Shown here: positions 19,878 to 30,063 of the stretch, piece by piece | Numbering within the stretch: position 1 is the first letter of the stretch | Layout: every line of letters begins with the position of its first letter | Assembly: GCA_025612245.1 (NCBI GenBank) | Contig: JAAXKQ010000008.1 | Location: forward strand, 1-64,000 | DNA from: Ignavibacteria bacterium | Lineage (GTDB): Bacteria; Bacteroidota; Ignavibacteria; Ignavibacteriales; SURF-24 | Direction of reading: 5' to 3' | Length of the DNA: 64,000 bases | Made by a program: the position numbers and the translations under genes | Notes under the pieces: model-generated | What the model was told of the DNA's origin: nothing | Seen by the model: only the letters and a program-made list of their open reading frames with translations | Databases searched by the model: none

Positions 19878-20399
19878 ATGCTTCGGAATGCTGCTCTGTT
19901 ATTTTTATTTATGGTTTCTTTTAGCCTGGTTTCAACCGCCCAGACACAAAGCGAAGACCTGACAAAGGCAATTGCAGTCTTAAATCCCACTCAGGGAAGC
20001 AATGTCAAAGGTGTGGTAACTTTTACACGCGAAGGTGACAACCTGAATGTAGTTGCCGACCTGGAAGGGCTCAGCTCGGGCAAACACGGATTTCATATTC
20101 ACCAGTACGGCGATGAAAGCGCACCTGACGGGAAGTCCGCTGGCGATCACTTCAACCCAACGGAACAGCGCCACGGAAGCCCCGGCGACGCCATGCACCA
20201 CATGGGGGACATGGGTAACATTGAGGCCGGGCAGGACGGTAAGGCACACCTCGAAATGACGATCACGGGCCTAAGCCTCAACTCAATAATAGGACGCTCC
20301 GTGGTCGTACATGAAAATGAAGACGACTTGATGTCTCAGCCTGCAGGTAATTCCGGGGCCCGTCTGGCCGTCGGCGTAATAGGCATCGCACAGAAATAA
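19878..20399 (+). CDS. sodC: Cu/Zn superoxide dismutase, exported
   Basis: GKHGFHIHQYGDESAPDGKSAGDHFNP..HGSPGDAMHHMGDMGNI...GRSVVVHENEDDL..NSGARLAVGVIG. Confidence 0.95.
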   Translation: MLRNAALLFLFMVSFSLVSTAQTQSEDLTKAIAVLNPTQGSNVKGVVTFTREGDNLNVVADLEGLSSGKHGFHIHQYGDESAPDGKSAGDHFNPTEQRHGSPGDAMHHMGDMGNIEAGQDGKAHLEMTITGLSLNSIIGRSVVVHENEDDLMSQPAGNSGARLAVGVIGIAQK

Positions 20400-20508
20400 G
20401 CTATTAAAAAGCTTTGAAAGTAATTTTTCAGCTTATTTAATACGGGTCCCTAAATAACTTTCAGTACGGAAAGTCTCTGTATGGAAAGAGAAAGAAAGAG
20501 AAATCATT

Positions 20509-22827
20509 ATGAGGCATAACTATAAAAGATTATGGGCCGGACTTGCGGCCGTAATTATTTTTTCTTTTGCTATTCTGGTTTACTTCGGCGTGGAAATCTA
20601 TCAGCAGGCACCCCCGGTGCCCGGAAGAGTTTTAACTTCTACAGGACAGGTGCTCTTTACGGGCCAGGACATTAAGGACGGGCAGAACGTATGGCAGTCG
20701 ATCGGAGGGCAGGAACTTGGCACCGTCTGGGGACACGGTTCTTATGTGGCTCCCGACTGGACCGCAGACTGGCTGCACCGCGAGGCCACCTGGATGCTGA
20801 ACAACTACGCGATGAATACGTACGGCACGCCTTACGACCAGCTGGATAACCCGAGAAAAGCCGCGCTTCAGGAAAGACTGAAACAGGAAATAAGGAAGAA
20901 CACTTTTAACCCGCAAAGCGGGGACTTGACCATATCTTCTGAACGCGCCAGCGCGGTTAAAGACATCAGTTCATTTTATACCTCCTTATTCGGAAATGAT
21001 CCCAGGCTTGATGAACTCAGAAAAGACTATGCAATACCCGAAAACACGATTAAGGACCCCGAAAGACAGCGGAAAATGAACGCGTTTTTCTTCTGGGCCT
21101 CATGGGCCTGCGTTACAAACCGCCCGGGAGACAATATTAGCTATACAAATAACTGGCCCTCGGAACCTCTTGTTGGCAACCAGCCCACGGGCCAGGTTAT
21201 ATTATGGTCCGTTATCAGTTTTGTGCTTCTTCTTGCCGGTATCGGGGCCCTCGCCTGGTACTATGCCGTACAAAGGAGAAAAGAGGAAGAAGAACACCTC
21301 CTGCCCGAATGGGACCCTCTTCTGGCACTTAAGCCTACGGCCTCGATGAAGGCAACCCTGAAATACTTCTGGGTCGTTGCCGCACTGATAGTACTTCAGG
21401 TAATCCTGGGGGTTATTACGGCGCACTACGGAGTTGAAGGCACCGGCTTTTACGGAATCCCCATTGCCAAGTGGCTCCCTTATTCCGTCACTAGAACATG
21501 GCACACACAGCTTGGAATATTCTGGATTGCAACGGCATGGCTTGCAACGGGACTCTTCATTGCGCCCGCGGTTTCGGGCTACGAACCAAAACTCCAGAGA
21601 GCAGGCGTAAATTTCCTTTTCGTCTGCCTCCTGATCATCGTCCTGGGCTCTATGACCGGGCAGTGGCTTGGAGTTCAGCAGAGGCTCGGACTTGAAGTGA
21701 ACTTCTGGTTCGGCCACCAGGGCTATGAGTACGTGGACCTGGGGCGCTTCTGGCAGATTTTTCTCCTTATAGGACTTTTCCTCTGGCTCTTTCTCATGGG
21801 GCGCGCAATGCTGCCGGCATTTAAGAACGTAACGGAAAACAAACACCTGCTGGGGCTTTTTTTAATTGCCAGCATTGCAATTGCACTTTTCTACGCGGCA
21901 GGACTCATGTGGGGGCGCCAGACAAACCTTGCAATTGCCGAATACTGGAGATGGTGGGTTGTGCACCTCTGGGTTGAAGGATTCTTTGAGGTATTTGCAA
22001 CCGTGGCAATTGCATTCCTTTTTACGCGCATGGGGCTCCTTAAGGTTGCCACCGCAACCTCGGCCGTTTTGTTCTCAACAATTATTTTCCTTTCAGGAGG
22101 CATCGTTGGCACATTCCATCACCTTTACTTTACAGGAACGCCTACGGCCGTCATGGCTCTCGGTGCAACCTTTAGCGCGCTTGAAGTAGTGCCCCTTGTG
22201 CTCATAGGCTTCGAAGGCTATGAAAACCTTACATTAAGCCGCGCAAAAAAATGGATCCAGGCATACAAGTGGCCTATATACTGCTTTGTAGCCGTAGCAT
22301 TCTGGAACCTTGTTGGAGCGGGACTCTTCGGCTTTCTGATTAACCCTCCGGTGGCACTTTACTATATGCAGGGCCTGCAGACCACCCCGGTCCACGGGCA
22401 TACGGCCCTGTTCGGCGTCTATGGAATGCTCGGCATCGGCTTTATGCTGTTCTGCTTAAAAGGCCTTACTGTGCATTACGCCTGGAAGACCAGGGCCGTT
22501 GCATTTGCGTTCTGGGCAATCAATATTGGCCTGGCGCTGATGGTCCTTATAAGCATGCTTCCACTGGGACTCATACAGACCTGGGCAAGCGTGGAGCATG
22601 GAATGTGGTATGCCAGGTCGGCAGATTTCACAAAGATTCCGATTCTTGATACATTGCGCTGGCTCAGGGTAATTGGAGACACCATTTTTGCCCTGGGCAT
22701 ACTGGCACTGGGATACTTTGTCATGGGCCTTAAGACCGGATGGTCAATTACAAAAGAAGTTGATGCCGTTGGAAAGGAATTTCCGGAAGGCGCCCCAAAA
22801 GGCACTGAACCGGCATCCTTAAAATAG
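20509..22827 (+). CDS. norB: Quinol-dependent nitric oxide reductase (qNOR)
   Basis: N-terminal QEIKDGQ-like segment QDIKDGQNVWQSIGGQELGTVWGHGSYVAPDWTADWLHRE; HTQLGIFWIATAWLATGLFIAP; VVHLWVEGFFEVFATV; GTFHHLYFTGTPTAVMALGATFSALEVVPLVLIG. Confidence 0.95.
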   Translation: MRHNYKRLWAGLAAVIIFSFAILVYFGVEIYQQAPPVPGRVLTSTGQVLFTGQDIKDGQNVWQSIGGQELGTVWGHGSYVAPDWTADWLHREATWMLNNYAMNTYGTPYDQLDNPRKAALQERLKQEIRKNTFNPQSGDLTISSERASAVKDISSFYTSLFGNDPRLDELRKDYAIPENTIKDPERQRKMNAFFFWASWACVTNRPGDNISYTNNWPSEPLVGNQPTGQVILWSVISFVLLLAGIGALAWYYAVQRRKEEEEHLLPEWDPLLALKPTASMKATLKYFWVVAALIVLQVILGVITAHYGVEGTGFYGIPIAKWLPYSVTRTWHTQLGIFWIATAWLATGLFIAPAVSGYEPKLQRAGVNFLFVCLLIIVLGSMTGQWLGVQQRLGLEVNFWFGHQGYEYVDLGRFWQIFLLIGLFLWLFLMGRAMLPAFKNVTENKHLLGLFLIASIAIALFYAAGLMWGRQTNLAIAEYWRWWVVHLWVEGFFEVFATVAIAFLFTRMGLLKVATATSAVLFSTIIFLSGGIVGTFHHLYFTGTPTAVMALGATFSALEVVPLVLIGFEGYENLTLSRAKKWIQAYKWPIYCFVAVAFWNLVGAGLFGFLINPPVALYYMQGLQTTPVHGHTALFGVYGMLGIGFMLFCLKGLTVHYAWKTRAVAFAFWAINIGLALMVLISMLPLGLIQTWASVEHGMWYARSADFTKIPILDTLRWLRVIGDTIFALGILALGYFVMGLKTGWSITKEVDAVGKEFPEGAPKGTEPASLK

Positions 22828-22855
22828 TTTTTAATCACAGATCCCAGGGGAACAG

Positions 22856-24292
22856 ATGCCGGAAAAAGCCAGGTATGACGCCGTTGTAGTAGGATCGGGG
22901 CCTAACGGCCTTGCCTGCGCAATTACGCTTCTTAAGGCAGGAAAACGTGTCCTCATAATTGAAGCCAAGCCCTCAGTTGGAGGCGGCATGAGAACCGGGG
23001 AGCTGACGCTTCCCGGCTTCCAGCACGACATCTGCTCGGCTATTCATCCTCTGGGAATTGCCTCGCCTTTTTTCAGAAGCCTGCCCCTTCGTGAGCACGG
23101 GCTTGAATGGATATTCCCCCCCGCGGCACTCGCCCATCCGCTCGAAAACGGGCAGACGGCACTTCTGGTACGCTCGGTTAAGGAAACAGCAAAAACCATG
23201 CGTGAAGATTCTGAAAACTACAGGCGCCTCATTGAACCCCTCGCCTCAAAGTGGGACCTGATACTTCCCGAGATCCTGGCGCCATTTCACATCCCGAAGC
23301 ATCCATTTCAGCTCCTCAGGTTCGGGCTTTCCGCCATACAATCGGCCAAAGGCCTTTCCAAAAGGAAGTTCAATTCCCCCCTTACACGAGGGTTCTTTGC
23401 CGGACTTGCAGCTCATTCAATTGTACCGCTTGAGCAGCCAATAACTGCCGCCTTCGGGCTTGTACTTGGAATACTGGGGCACGCTGCAGGCTGGCCCATG
23501 CCCCGCGGGGGCTCGGCAAACATTACAATGGCCCTTCAGTCCTACATTAAATCCCTCGGCGGTGAATTTCTGCTTAATACAAAAATCGGTAGTCTCGAAG
23601 AGCTGCCTTCTTCCGAGCTGGTATTCTTTGACCTTACGCCCAGGCAGATTCTTGAAATTATGGCTGAACGCCTGCCCAAAGGCTACAGGCGGCAGCTTGA
23701 GGGCTACCGCTACGGACCCGGGGTCTTTAAGATGGATTTTGCGCTCAATCATCCGGTGCCTTTTAAGTCCCCCGAATGCAGCCTTTCAGGCGTTGTGCAC
23801 CTTGGAGGTACGTTTGAAGAGATTGCATCCTCGGAAGGCGAGGTTTGGAAGGGAAATCACCCCGAAAGGCCCTTTGTCATACTGGCCCAGCAAAGCCTCT
23901 TTGACCCTACGCGCGCACCCGGAAAGAACCATACACTCTGGGCTTACTGCCACGTCCCTAACGGTTCGGATTTCGACATGTCCGGGAGGATCACCTCCCA
24001 GATAGAGCGCTTTGCCCCCGGCTTCAGCAAAACCATTCTTTCCCAGAGCAAGATGAACTGCAGCGATTTTCAATCCTATAACAACAATTATGTCGGCGGA
24101 GACATCAATGGCGGCGTCCAGAACTGGAGACAGCTCTTTACGCGCCCCACTTTGAGCCTTACACCGTACAGAACTCCATTAAAGGGAATTTACATCTGTT
24201 CCTCCTCCACGCCTCCCGGCGGAGGAGTGCACGGAATGTGCGGCTATTATGCAGCGCGCACCGCGCTGAAGGATATATACGGGATAGAATAA
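22856..24292 (+). CDS. FAD-dependent phytoene dehydrogenase-like oxidoreductase
   Basis: Dinucleotide-binding YDAVVVGSGPNGLACAITLLKAGKRVLIIEAKPSVGGGMRTGEL; C-terminal GIYICSSSTPPGGGVHGMCGYYAA. Confidence 0.9.
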   Translation: MPEKARYDAVVVGSGPNGLACAITLLKAGKRVLIIEAKPSVGGGMRTGELTLPGFQHDICSAIHPLGIASPFFRSLPLREHGLEWIFPPAALAHPLENGQTALLVRSVKETAKTMREDSENYRRLIEPLASKWDLILPEILAPFHIPKHPFQLLRFGLSAIQSAKGLSKRKFNSPLTRGFFAGLAAHSIVPLEQPITAAFGLVLGILGHAAGWPMPRGGSANITMALQSYIKSLGGEFLLNTKIGSLEELPSSELVFFDLTPRQILEIMAERLPKGYRRQLEGYRYGPGVFKMDFALNHPVPFKSPECSLSGVVHLGGTFEEIASSEGEVWKGNHPERPFVILAQQSLFDPTRAPGKNHTLWAYCHVPNGSDFDMSGRITSQIERFAPGFSKTILSQSKMNCSDFQSYNNNYVGGDINGGVQNWRQLFTRPTLSLTPYRTPLKGIYICSSSTPPGGGVHGMCGYYAARTALKDIYGIE

Positions 24293-24481
24293 GTGTGACA
24301 AGTTTTGCCGTAGATTTCAACGCTCAAAATTGCTTAATTTATTTTTAAGCAAACTGAAGACTTTTCTTACCCCGGTTTTTCTTCTGTCTAACGATTTATC
24401 TTTTGGTTAAATGAGTGATTAAGGGACTTTTTTGCGAACTAAATTGCTTCAATTGATTACATAAAAGCTCTGTTCCCCGAT

Positions 24482-26353
24482 ATGAATAACACTTTTTTTC
24501 ATAAAATACTCTATTCTGCGTTTATGCTTTTCCTGCTTTTGGAAACTGCAGGCGCTTATCAGGAAAAACCCGACACAATTCGGGCTGAAGATCTTTTCAG
24601 GGATTCTATTACTATATCCAGCATTAACAACAAGGAGGTAATTGAGTCGGTCAAAAAGTTTTCAGAAAAGGAAAACTTTTTTTCAAGACTCCTCAGGCAC
24701 GTCCTCGTTGCCGAGGAGGAAGACCCCCGCAGCCGCAACTCCACCGGCGCACTCTACAGGAACTATTCGGGTAAGATTATAAGAAACATAGACGTCAGGG
24801 TACTTGACGTTTTCGGCACCTCGGTCGACCATCCCGACGACAGCGCCACGAGCTGGCTCCAGCAGACTGGAAATGCGGTCCACCTGAATACTCGCGCCTG
24901 GCTTGTTAAGAACCGCCTGCTTTTTTCGGAAGGAAGCAGGCTGGTGCCTTATGAAGTGGCTGAAAGCGAAAGACTCTTAAGACAAAACGACTTTATCTAC
25001 GACTCGAAGATACTCGTCAGCAGGGTGAAAAATTCGCGCGACAGCGTAGACGTGCTCGTACTGGTGCAGGACGTCTGGAGCATTACGGGCGGAGCTTCCT
25101 ACCAGCCCCAGGATAAAACCGGCAAAGTCTCCTTTAAGGACATTAACTTCCTCGGCTTCGGTAACGAGATCACCGGGGCTGTAAAATTCGACAATGCATA
25201 CCAGGGAGGATGGACTTGGGACGGCAGCTATACTTTCAGCAATATAGACAGGACGTATATATCTGCCAGCGTTTACCACTTTTCTGAAAACGACAACAAA
25301 CGCTACGGCTTTAACTTCAACAGGGATTTCTTCTCGCCCGTAACGCGTTATGCCGGAGGCTTCGGCATGCAATGGTCCAACGACAGGGTTGCCTTACTTA
25401 ACGACACACTCCAGACCAGAAGAGACGTCAGGTATAACCGCCAGCACTACTGGCTCGGCTATGCATTCGACCTGAAGCCTTTCGACCCTTACAGCGTCAA
25501 TTTTAACAGGTTTAATGTGTCCCTTAGAATAGACCGCACACAATATACCGCAACCCCAAAGACTGAAGATTCAGGCTTATTTCAGGACAATACCTTTTAC
25601 CTGGGCAGGCTTGGATACTCTTACAGGACGTATTACCGCGACAGGTATCTCTTCGGACTCGGGAAAATTGAGGATATCCCGCTCGGTAACCTCGCCGAAC
25701 TGCTGCTTGGATATGAAAAAGGGCAGTATGCAAACAGGCCTTATCTAGGCTTTAAGACCGGCTACAGTAATTATAGCGATGACTTCGGCTATCTCTACGG
25801 GGGCTTTCAGGTGGGAGGATACCGGCAGAATGACGCATGGACAAACGGCGTTATGGTGCTCGAATCACTTTACTATTCCAGGCTTTTGCCTATTGGCAAT
25901 TTCAAATGGCGCCATTACCTGGGCACCAGATATTCCTACAGCTATAACCCTGTTACTGCAGAGGACCTGCTGGACATAAACGGGGACATGGGACTCAGGG
26001 GCTTTAACTCGGAGGAAAGGGGAAACAAGAAACTCGTTCTTAACTACGAAAACGACATCTTTCTGCCGTTAAAATTCCTCAACTTCAAGCTCGCTTTTAT
26101 AACCTTTGCCGATTTTGCCCTACTTTCGGGTAAAAATGAGCTGCTCTTCAGCAGTAAATTCTACCAGGGCTACGGCTTTGGCTTCAGAATAAGAAATGAA
26201 CACCTGATTTTCCCGAATTTCCAGCTCATGTTTGCATACTTCCCAAACGACGGCATCGCGGGAGGCAACCGCATTGAGGTCTTCCGCCAGCAGTCCATGT
26301 TCTACCACTTTAACCAGTTCCAGATCTCGGCCCCTTCTGTAGTTCAGTTCTAA
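24482..26353 (+). CDS. Outer-membrane beta-barrel protein with N-terminal POTRA-like segment (BamA/Omp85-related, tentative)
   Basis: Signal peptide; YSGKIIRNIDVRVLDVFG...FSEGSRLVPYEVAESERLLRQNDFIYDSKILV (POTRA-like); aromatic-rich beta-strand-like C-terminal half. Confidence 0.65.
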   Translation: MNNTFFHKILYSAFMLFLLLETAGAYQEKPDTIRAEDLFRDSITISSINNKEVIESVKKFSEKENFFSRLLRHVLVAEEEDPRSRNSTGALYRNYSGKIIRNIDVRVLDVFGTSVDHPDDSATSWLQQTGNAVHLNTRAWLVKNRLLFSEGSRLVPYEVAESERLLRQNDFIYDSKILVSRVKNSRDSVDVLVLVQDVWSITGGASYQPQDKTGKVSFKDINFLGFGNEITGAVKFDNAYQGGWTWDGSYTFSNIDRTYISASVYHFSENDNKRYGFNFNRDFFSPVTRYAGGFGMQWSNDRVALLNDTLQTRRDVRYNRQHYWLGYAFDLKPFDPYSVNFNRFNVSLRIDRTQYTATPKTEDSGLFQDNTFYLGRLGYSYRTYYRDRYLFGLGKIEDIPLGNLAELLLGYEKGQYANRPYLGFKTGYSNYSDDFGYLYGGFQVGGYRQNDAWTNGVMVLESLYYSRLLPIGNFKWRHYLGTRYSYSYNPVTAEDLLDINGDMGLRGFNSEERGNKKLVLNYENDIFLPLKFLNFKLAFITFADFALLSGKNELLFSSKFYQGYGFGFRIRNEHLIFPNFQLMFAYFPNDGIAGGNRIEVFRQQSMFYHFNQFQISAPSVVQF

Positions 26354-26468
26354 AAAATAGCCCACTTTCTCTTGCTTTTGTTTAGAAATCCTTATTCATT
26401 GCAAAATGCAGGAATTAGTTTATTATACTATTTAAGGCATATTCTAAAAAAGAGGAGAATTTCATTAT

Positions 26469-27896
26469 ATGCAGCAGTCTGAGATCGGAATGATTGGCCT
26501 TGGCACCATGGGGCGCAACCTGGTTCTGAACATTGGGGATAAGGGCTTTTCTGCAGCGGGCTACGACAAGGATTTTAATAAACTGCAGCTGCTGGAAAAA
26601 GAAGCCGGAGAAAGAAAAATCACCGCGGCAAAGTCGCTCGAGGAATTTTTCAGCATGCTTAAAAAGCCCCGTGCATTCATCATGCTAGTACCTGCCGGCT
26701 CAGCCGTGGACGCAATAATTGAAGAGGCCCTGCCGTATATGGAAAAAGGGGACATAATAATTGACGGCGGAAACTCGCACTTTACCGACACAGACAGGCG
26801 TATTAAAGACCTTGAAGGCAGGAATATACATTTCATGGGCCTCGGAATCTCAGGAGGCGAACAGGGAGCCAGACTTGGGCCCAGCATGATGCCCGGAGGG
26901 GATAAAGAAGCCTATAGCCGCCTGAAAAATGTCTTTGAGGCCCTCTCGGCCAAAGTTGACGGCGAGGCCTGCGTCGGTTATATGGGCCATGGCTCTGCGG
27001 GGCATTACGTCAAAATGGTACACAATGGAATAGAATACGCGCTCATACAGCTTATATCCGAATCCTACCACCTGCTTAAAACTCTCGGCCTGAATAACGA
27101 CAGCCTGGCAGACATTTTTGAACAGTGGAATAACCAGGAGCTCCGCTCTTTCCTGATAGAAATTACAGCCGGCATATTCAGAAAAGACGAAGAGGCCGAA
27201 ATGGCAGGAAAGAATAAAAACAGGCGCCGCCTCATCGATTTGATCATGGACCGCGCGCGCCAGAAAGGAACAGGCAAGTGGACTTCACAGGACGCGATGA
27301 ACCTCCAGGTTCCCGTGCCTACAATTGACGCCGCCGTTATGATGCGCGACCTTTCGGCAGATAGAGACATGAGAATTAAATGTTCAAGCATACTTAAGGG
27401 CCCTTCTCCTGAGTACAATGGCAACAAGGAGGAATTTACCAGGAGGCTCAAAAATGCCCTGTATTTCGCTATGATTACTTCCTACAGCCAGGGCCTGGCG
27501 CTCCTTAAGAAGGCTTCTGAAAGCTACGGCTACGAAACCGACCTCAGAAAAGTCGCCTCCATCTGGCGCGGCGGTTGCATCATAAGGGCCTCCGTGCTCA
27601 ATGATATGCTCTCTGCATTTGCAAAGGCGCCTGATTTATCTAACCTGATCTCAGACGCTAATTTTTCTGGAATACTCAACAGTCACCAGAGTGACATCCG
27701 TTTTATTGCAGGCAGCGCAATTTCTATGGGTATTCCCGTCCCGGCACTTTTAGCCTCACTTTCCTACTTCGACAGCTACAGGAGCCGGTGGCTTCCGGCT
27801 AACCTCGTGCAGGCGCAAAGGGACTACTTTGGGGCACACACTTATGAGAGAATGGACAAAAAAGGAATTTTCCATACCGAATGGCTGAAAGAATAA
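26469..27896 (+). CDS. gnd: 6-phosphogluconate dehydrogenase, decarboxylating
   Basis: IGMIGLGTMGRNLVLNIGDKGF; GLGISGGEQGARLGPSMMPGG; WTSQDAMNLQVPVPTIDAAVMMRDLS. Confidence 0.96.
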   Translation: MQQSEIGMIGLGTMGRNLVLNIGDKGFSAAGYDKDFNKLQLLEKEAGERKITAAKSLEEFFSMLKKPRAFIMLVPAGSAVDAIIEEALPYMEKGDIIIDGGNSHFTDTDRRIKDLEGRNIHFMGLGISGGEQGARLGPSMMPGGDKEAYSRLKNVFEALSAKVDGEACVGYMGHGSAGHYVKMVHNGIEYALIQLISESYHLLKTLGLNNDSLADIFEQWNNQELRSFLIEITAGIFRKDEEAEMAGKNKNRRRLIDLIMDRARQKGTGKWTSQDAMNLQVPVPTIDAAVMMRDLSADRDMRIKCSSILKGPSPEYNGNKEEFTRRLKNALYFAMITSYSQGLALLKKASESYGYETDLRKVASIWRGGCIIRASVLNDMLSAFAKAPDLSNLISDANFSGILNSHQSDIRFIAGSAISMGIPVPALLASLSYFDSYRSRWLPANLVQAQRDYFGAHTYERMDKKGIFHTEWLKE

Positions 27897-27917
27897 GTAT
27901 AACAAAAGGAGAAATAA

Positions 27918-28658
27918 ATGGCCGGCAAAGGAGCCATACTGCAGGATTACCCTTCGGCAGAAGAACTGGCAGCTGCAGCGGCCGGACTCTTCAGGCAGTT
28001 TGCCCTTGAAGCCTCGGAGTCTGCAGACATCTTTACTGCTGCATTATCCGGGGGCACAACGCCCGAAAGAATGTACCTTGCGCTATCCGAAAGCCCTTTT
28101 AAGGAAACAGTGCCATGGGAGAAAATCCATTTCTTCTGGAGCGATGAACGCTACGTTCCCTTAAACGACAGCCGGAGCAACGCCGGAATGGCATTCAAGA
28201 ACCTCCTGGACAAGGTACCCGTCCCGAAGGAAAATATACACCCCGTTCCATACCTCTCCACGCCTGAAGATTCCGCACTCGAATACGAGAAAGTGCTCCG
28301 CAGCTTTTTTTCTGGTAAAGTCCCGCGCTTTCATCTCGTGATGCTCGGCATGGGAGAGGACGGCCACACGGCTTCACTTTTCCCGCATACTGATGTCCTG
28401 AAAGAGAATGAACGCTGGGTCCGGGAAGTCTACCTCGAGGATCAGAAAAGCCACAGGATAACACTTACATACCCCGCAATTAACAGCGCCTCAAATGTCG
28501 TCTTCCTCATTCAGGGAAAGGATAAAGCCCCTGCGCTATCGAAAGTACTAAAAGGCACTTCAGGCCCTGAAGACCTCCCGGCCCGGGGAATTCATCCCCT
28601 GAATGGGGAACTCTACTGGCTAATAGACAGGGAAGCCCTCAGCCCGGGGCTGCTCTAA
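27918..28658 (+). CDS. pgl: 6-phosphogluconolactonase
   Basis: ALSGGTTPERMYLALSES; IHFFWSDERYVPLNDSRSNAGMA; LGMGEDGHTASLFPHT. Confidence 0.95.
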   Translation: MAGKGAILQDYPSAEELAAAAAGLFRQFALEASESADIFTAALSGGTTPERMYLALSESPFKETVPWEKIHFFWSDERYVPLNDSRSNAGMAFKNLLDKVPVPKENIHPVPYLSTPEDSALEYEKVLRSFFSGKVPRFHLVMLGMGEDGHTASLFPHTDVLKENERWVREVYLEDQKSHRITLTYPAINSASNVVFLIQGKDKAPALSKVLKGTSGPEDLPARGIHPLNGELYWLIDREALSPGLL

Positions 28659-28823
28659 AATACTCCAACTTGTGTCTGTTGTTTTAAGCTTTAACCATAC
28701 CCGCAGCAGATATTCCCGCTGTCTTTATCCCTTGAAGTAATCTCATGCTTTTGATAAACTGAATATTATGATAGAGAGAATTTGAGACTTACGTGTTTTC
28801 TAACAAAGTATGGAGAAGGAACT

Positions 28824-29969
28824 ATGGATGCGTTAAACTTGGATGAACTGAAGATGCTTACTCAGGAACGTGAATGGCCATGCATTTCGATATATATACC
28901 CACCAGCCGCAGGGGAACCGAAGTAATTCAGGCTTCTATCCGCCTGAAGAATCACCTGCGCGACATCGACCGCCAACTGAAGGAAAAAGAGGTAAACTCC
29001 CTGCTTATAGATGAAATTTTGGGCCCCGCTCAGGACATCCTGAACGACGAATTCTTCTGGAATCACCAGGAAGATTCCCTTGCTATTTTCCTGGCCAAAG
29101 GAGAGTCGCACATGTACAAGCTTTCAATAAATATCGATGAGCAGTCGAATATCTCGAACAGGTTTTATGTTAAGCCCATCATACCGGCCTTAAGCCAGAG
29201 CAACGCTTTTTACATCATGTTCCTCGACCGTAAAAACCTCAAGCTCTTCCGCGCCAATTCTTTCGGATACGAGGAGGTGGAACTGAAAAATGTAATCACC
29301 AATATGGATGATGCGCTGCAGCTGGATGAAAGCGAGCAGAAGGAATTCCGTGAATCCGAGGGCGGCGCACACCGAGCGTCTTTGTACGTGGGCCCCGGCT
29401 ACGGGACAGATGATGCAAAAAAGGACAAGGATATTTTGAGGTTTTTCCAGAGGGCCGATAAGGGGATATTTAACACGGTAAAAGGGGAGAACCTACCCAT
29501 GGTCCTTTCCGGCGTTGAATATCTGCTGCCTATTTTCAAGTCCGCGAGCTCTTACCCGAACATCACCGATGAAGGTGTTGCAGGCGGAACCTGGGAGCGC
29601 GGGATGAATGAAATACACAAGCAGGCACTTGAAATAATGCGTCCATACTTCGAGAAAAAAGAAAAAGATGCGCTCTCAAAGTACTACCAGTACTCGGTTG
29701 GTGAACAGGCAAGCGACGATATAAGCCAGATACTCCAGGCTGCGTTTGCCAACCGCGTGGATTCTCTTTTTGTCAATACGAGCGAACATGTCCGGGGCAC
29801 ATTTAACCCCGACACTTATGAGGTTAATGTTACGGATAAGTCCCAGGAGGGGGAGGACCTCGTGGATCTTGCCGTCGTGCAGACGCTTCTGCACGGAGGG
29901 AACGTCTATCCCCTGGATCTTGAGAAGATGCCCGACGCCAAACCTTTAGCAGCCGTTTTTAGGTATTGA
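28824..29969 (+). CDS. BaeRF (bacterial archaeo-eukaryotic release factor-like) family protein
   Basis: CISIYIPTSRRGTEVIQASIRLKNHLRDIDRQL; FYIMFLDRKNLKLFRANSFGYEEVEL; FANRVDSLFVNTSEHVRGTFNPDT..; start likely ATG 28824, not 28782. Confidence 0.75.
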   Translation: MDALNLDELKMLTQEREWPCISIYIPTSRRGTEVIQASIRLKNHLRDIDRQLKEKEVNSLLIDEILGPAQDILNDEFFWNHQEDSLAIFLAKGESHMYKLSINIDEQSNISNRFYVKPIIPALSQSNAFYIMFLDRKNLKLFRANSFGYEEVELKNVITNMDDALQLDESEQKEFRESEGGAHRASLYVGPGYGTDDAKKDKDILRFFQRADKGIFNTVKGENLPMVLSGVEYLLPIFKSASSYPNITDEGVAGGTWERGMNEIHKQALEIMRPYFEKKEKDALSKYYQYSVGEQASDDISQILQAAFANRVDSLFVNTSEHVRGTFNPDTYEVNVTDKSQEGEDLVDLAVVQTLLHGGNVYPLDLEKMPDAKPLAAVFRY

Positions 29970-30063
29970 TTACTATAGCCAAAGATCGTTAATCTATAAT
30001 AATGGTACTATCTTAAACACAGACTTAGTTTGTTCTATGTGATTGAATTTATGAGGAGGATAT

